DNA of 64,000 nt from VRUE01 sp963703895 (GTDB lineage: Bacteria > Actinomycetota > Thermoleophilia > Solirubrobacterales > 70-9): the NCBI GenBank assembly GCA_963703895.1, contig CAVPFX010000002.1, positions 1 through 64,000 of the forward strand, in the 5' to 3' direction. Made by a program: the position numbers and the translations under genes. Below the pieces are notes generated by a model. It ran no database searches. It was given only the letters and a program-made list of their open reading frames with translations, and was not told the origin of the DNA. This document shows positions 61,868 through 64,000 of the stretch, piece by piece (within the stretch, counting starts at the first letter, position 1; the number at the start of each line of letters is the position of its first letter).

Positions 61868-62125
61868 ATGCACGTGATGAGGGAGAGCTGGACAGACGCA
61901 AGGTTGGACGACTTCCGCGGTGACGTCGACCGCCGTTTCGATGGGGTCGATAAGCGCTTCGACAAGGTCGAAGGCGAAATCCACGACCTACGCGGCGAGG
62001 TGAAAGAGCTTCGAGCCGAGATGAAAACCGGCTTCGAATCGATCAACCGCACGATGATCCACGGCGTCATCGCCCTCTCAGCCGCCTACATCGCCGGCTT
62101 CGCAGCAATCGTTACCCAGCTTTAG
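61868..62125 (+). CDS. Small coiled-coil protein with C-terminal membrane helix
   Basis: An 85-residue protein. A predicted coiled coil covers residues 10-60 (RRFDGVDKRFDKVEGEIHDL, then EVKELRAEMK), and a hydrophobic helix (IHGVIALSAAYIAGFAAIV) closes the protein. The repeating RFDxVDxRFDxVE pattern is common in small phage- and chromosome-encoded membrane proteins of unknown role. Two palindromes follow it. Confidence 0.65.
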   Translation: MHVMRESWTDARLDDFRGDVDRRFDGVDKRFDKVEGEIHDLRGEVKELRAEMKTGFESINRTMIHGVIALSAAYIAGFAAIVTQL

Positions 62126-62152
62126 CGGTTTAAGTTCAGGCCCATCAGGGCG

Positions 62153-62257
62153 AGGTGGTCGGGTGCCACTCCCGTGGAGACCGTCGCGCAGCAGGTCGCT
62201 TGAATCACTTCGCCTTGCAGGACCGGGAGCCTCCACGGGAGTGGCACCCGACCACCT
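62153..62257. repeat. Palindromic element, family S, copy 1
   Basis: Perfect 27-bp arms (62153-62179 and 62231-62257) with a 51-base loop beginning ACCGTCGCGCAGC and ending ACCGGGAGC. The loop is shared in reverse complement with copy 2 at 62341; the arms differ. Confidence 0.92.
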
Positions 62258-62340
62258 TCCGCTGAAGCGTCAGACCAGCCGCGGAGATTGCCGCGCACGG
62301 ATAGAGGTCGTCGCGCACGTACGGAGATGCCGGACACGGA

Positions 62341-62445
62341 AAGAGGTAGAGGCGCCCTCTCCCGGAGGCTCCCGGTATGACGCTTGAACCCTGGCCCAAC
62401 GACCAGCTGCGCGACGGTCTCCGGGAGAGGGCGCCTCTACCTCTT
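62341..62445. repeat. Palindromic element, family S, copy 2
   Basis: Perfect 27-bp arms (62341-62367 and 62419-62445). The complement of its loop reads ACCGTCGCGCAGC...CCGGGAGC as in copy 1. Copies 1 and 2 occupy most of the 331-base gap 62126-62456, which holds no gene. Confidence 0.92.
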
Positions 62446-62456
62446 AGCGCGCTGGG

Positions 62457-62636
62457 CTAGCTCTCGTCTGCTTCGCCGATGATGAAGTCGGTCTTCTTCG
62501 AGTCCGAGAACTTCACCCAGCAGTGATCGGGAGCAACCCCGGCGACGTCGATCAGGGCCGCTTCGATGCGCTTGGCGATCTCCGCCTTCTGCTCATCGGA
62601 GCGACCCTCGTACCAGTTGACCTCGACAAACGGCAT
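62457..62636 (-). CDS. 4-Oxalocrotonate-tautomerase-like protein
   Basis: A 59-residue member of the tautomerase superfamily. It begins Met-Pro, giving the N-terminal catalytic Pro, followed by FVEVNWYEGRSDEQKAEIA, typical of 4-OT, and ends in the beta-hairpin DFIIGEADES. Family function is keto-enol tautomerisation in aromatic meta-cleavage degradation; other members act on halo-acrylates. The gene is short but has a proper start and the full family length. Confidence 0.8.
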   Translation of the reverse strand: MPFVEVNWYEGRSDEQKAEIAKRIEAALIDVAGVAPDHCWVKFSDSKKTDFIIGEADES

Positions 62637-62655
62637 GCTGAGCCCGTGGTGTCGC

Positions 62656-62982
62656 TTAGGCGAGAGCCGGCTCGAGCTCGGCCTCGAGGCGACGCTTGGG
62701 CATCGCTCCGATCACCTTCTTGGCGATCGCCCCGTCCTTGAAGAGGATCAGGGTCGGGATCGAGAGGACTTCGTACTGAGCCGCCGTCTGCTGGTTCTCG
62801 TCGACGTTGATGCTGACGATGTCGAGATCCTCGCGCTCGGCATCCATCTCCTCGAGCACGGGATGGACGACCCGGCAGGGTCCGCACCAGGGAGCCCAGA
62901 AGTCGACTAGCACGGGGCCCTCGGCCTCGAGTACCTCTGACTTGAAGGTGGCATCGGTCACGTCGTTGAGTTTGCCTGTCAC
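62656..62982 (-). CDS. trxA: Thioredoxin
   Basis: A 108-residue cytoplasmic thioredoxin with active site FWAPWCGPCRVVHPVL, cis-Pro in SIPTLILF, and family length. It starts at ATG 62982; the tautomerase gene follows 19 bases downstream on the same strand, so they may share a transcript. Reduces protein disulfides using thioredoxin reductase (not in the window). Confidence 0.93.
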   Translation of the reverse strand: MTGKLNDVTDATFKSEVLEAEGPVLVDFWAPWCGPCRVVHPVLEEMDAEREDLDIVSINVDENQQTAAQYEVLSIPTLILFKDGAIAKKVIGAMPKRRLEAELEPALA

Positions 62983-63069
62983 TGAGATCGGTCTCCTGGG
63001 ATTGAGGTTCAGCGCTCAATACTTCAAAAAGTATAGCGAGGTAGGCAAGCCCTCCGGGACCGCCCCTCC

Positions 63070-63795
63070 TCACCGTCCATAGCGTAGAAGAGGCACCCGC
63101 CAGATCGCCTCGAGGACGATCGAGCGGCTCATCTTCGAGCTGCCGGTCTGCCGATCGCGGAAGACGATCGGCACCTCGACCACCTCGAAGCCGAGCTGGA
63201 TCGCCCGGTAAGTCACCTCGACCTGGAAGGCGTAGCCGCGCGAGCGCACGGCGCTGAGGTCGACCGCCTCCAGCACCTCGCGGCGAAAGCACTTGAAGCC
63301 GCCGGTGAGGTCGCGCACCCCCACGCCGAGCGCCAGCCGCGCGTAGGTGCTGCCCCCCTTGCTGATCGCCCGGCGCACCGCGCCCCAGTCGCTGACGCCG
63401 CCGCCGGGCACGTAGCGGGAGCCGATCACGACATCGGCGTGCTCGGCGGCCTGGAGCAGGCGCGGCAGGTAGGCCGGCTCATGCGAGAAGTCGGCGTCCA
63501 TCTCGATCAGCAGTCCGGCGCCGGCGGCGAGGGCGTGGCGGAAGCCGGCGATGTAGGCGGGGCCTAGACCTTCCTTGGTCTGACGGTGGAGGAAGTGGAC
63601 CGCCTCCTCCCGCGCCGCGAGCTCGGCGGCGATCCGCCCAGTTCCGTCGCTGGAGTTGTCGTCGACGATCAGAACCTGGGCATCGGCGGGCAACTTGTCG
63701 CGCGCGTCGGCGACCAGCCGCTCGATGTTGGTCGCCTCTTCGTAGGTGGGGAGGATGAGCCAGGCCGGCCCTCGCTCGGGTTCGCTTGCGGGCAT
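63070..63795 (-). CDS. Dpm1-like polyprenol-phosphate glycosyltransferase (GT2)
   Basis: A 241-residue family 2 glycosyltransferase with the DPM1 pattern: LPTYEEATNIERLV at the N-terminus, VDDNSSDGT, the metal-binding EMDADFSHEP, and GSRYVPGG. It lacks the C-terminal membrane domain of long forms. Such enzymes transfer mannose or another sugar to polyprenyl phosphate for wall glycans or protein glycosylation. Start ATG 63795. Confidence 0.88.
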   Translation of the reverse strand: MPASEPERGPAWLILPTYEEATNIERLVADARDKLPADAQVLIVDDNSSDGTGRIAAELAAREEAVHFLHRQTKEGLGPAYIAGFRHALAAGAGLLIEMDADFSHEPAYLPRLLQAAEHADVVIGSRYVPGGGVSDWGAVRRAISKGGSTYARLALGVGVRDLTGGFKCFRREVLEAVDLSAVRSRGYAFQVEVTYRAIQLGFEVVEVPIVFRDRQTGSSKMSRSIVLEAIWRVPLLRYGR

Positions 63796-63865
63796 CTGCG
63801 GGGCGATGCTATTGACGCGGCTGAGGGCAGGCTAAAGAGGCGCCGCGGCTCGCTAGCTTGCAGGT

Positions 63866-64000
63866 ATGACCAACGCTGAGATCGCCGCCGCCCTGGAAGA
63901 GCTCGGCGTGCTCTACGAGCTCGACGGCGCGGTCAAATACCGCGTGCTCGCCTACGGCACGGCGGCCAAGGCGATCCGCGAAAGCCCGGTCTCGGTCGCC
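63866..64000 (+). CDS. polX: DNA polymerase X family protein, 5' part
   Basis: The first 45 residues (MTNAEIAAALEELGVLYELD, then KYRVLAYGTAAKAIRES) match the N-terminal helix-hairpin-helix domain of bacterial PolX, which also carries a PHP nuclease domain further on. The frame runs off the window. Expected function is gap filling in base-excision repair. Confidence 0.75.
   Translation, partial: MTNAEIAAALEELGVLYELDGAVKYRVLAYGTAAKAIRESPVSVA

Overview
The window reads as chromosomal DNA of a GC-rich actinobacterium, most likely class Thermoleophilia (Solirubrobacterales-like). This rests on very high GC, tightly packed genes with many GTG starts, TGATG/ATGA-coupled operons, and familiar lineage companions (DUF1385, DUF480, SpoIID/LytB, CcmABC next to HemA-HemC-CobA/HemD, a type-2 IleRS). 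The assignment is inference; no rRNA is present.

Layout. 1-11.4 kb holds a run of genes most of which carry one or more frameshifts: L,D-transpeptidase, NAD-epimerase, three TetR genes, an NHL-like secreted protein, a HEPN toxin-like gene, galT and others. Intact pyrE and yceH-like genes and a tRNA-Arg(CCT) sit among them. 11.4-16.9 kb has an NfeD-slipin fusion, a TlpA-like lipoprotein, a large SF2 helicase and birA. 16.9-23.3 kb is one leftward block for haem and cytochrome c biogenesis (ccmA, ccmB, ccmC, a CcmD-like gene, hemA, hemC, cobA-hemD). 23.4-43.3 kb is housekeeping and metabolism: a methyltransferase/ATP-grasp pair, two aldehyde dehydrogenases, rarA, methylmalonyl-CoA epimerase, a SLATT protein, a Nei-type glycosylase, a BtrH-like protein, ychF, a K+ channel, SpoIID, a phosphoesterase and fumC.

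43.3-50.9 kb is the most striking region. Three cobalamin riboswitches lie within about 2 kb and control secreted proteins built from an alpha/alpha-barrel (prenyltransferase-like) domain plus a DUF4430-like beta domain, the same two-part plan as animal intrinsic factor/transcobalamin. The rightward operon splits the two domains into separate genes and continues directly into a MotA/TolQ/ExbB-like channel (frameshifted here) and a DUF2149/ExbD-like protein. Together they look like a B12-controlled, proton-motive-force-linked cobalamin capture machine in a probably Gram-positive envelope. 51-58.5 kb holds a LAS-type peptidase, benzoylformate decarboxylase, a GlcD-GlcF-like oxidase and paired SDRs. 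58.6-64 kb has ileS (with a swapped GSHH signature), a 4-OT-like tautomerase, thioredoxin, a Dpm1-like glycosyltransferase and the start of polX.

The window is also sprinkled with long palindromes. At least six have 26-28 bp perfect arms whose sequence differs from copy to copy while the loop is conserved within families; two lie inside coding sequence. Two further short palindromic repeat families occur in two or three copies.
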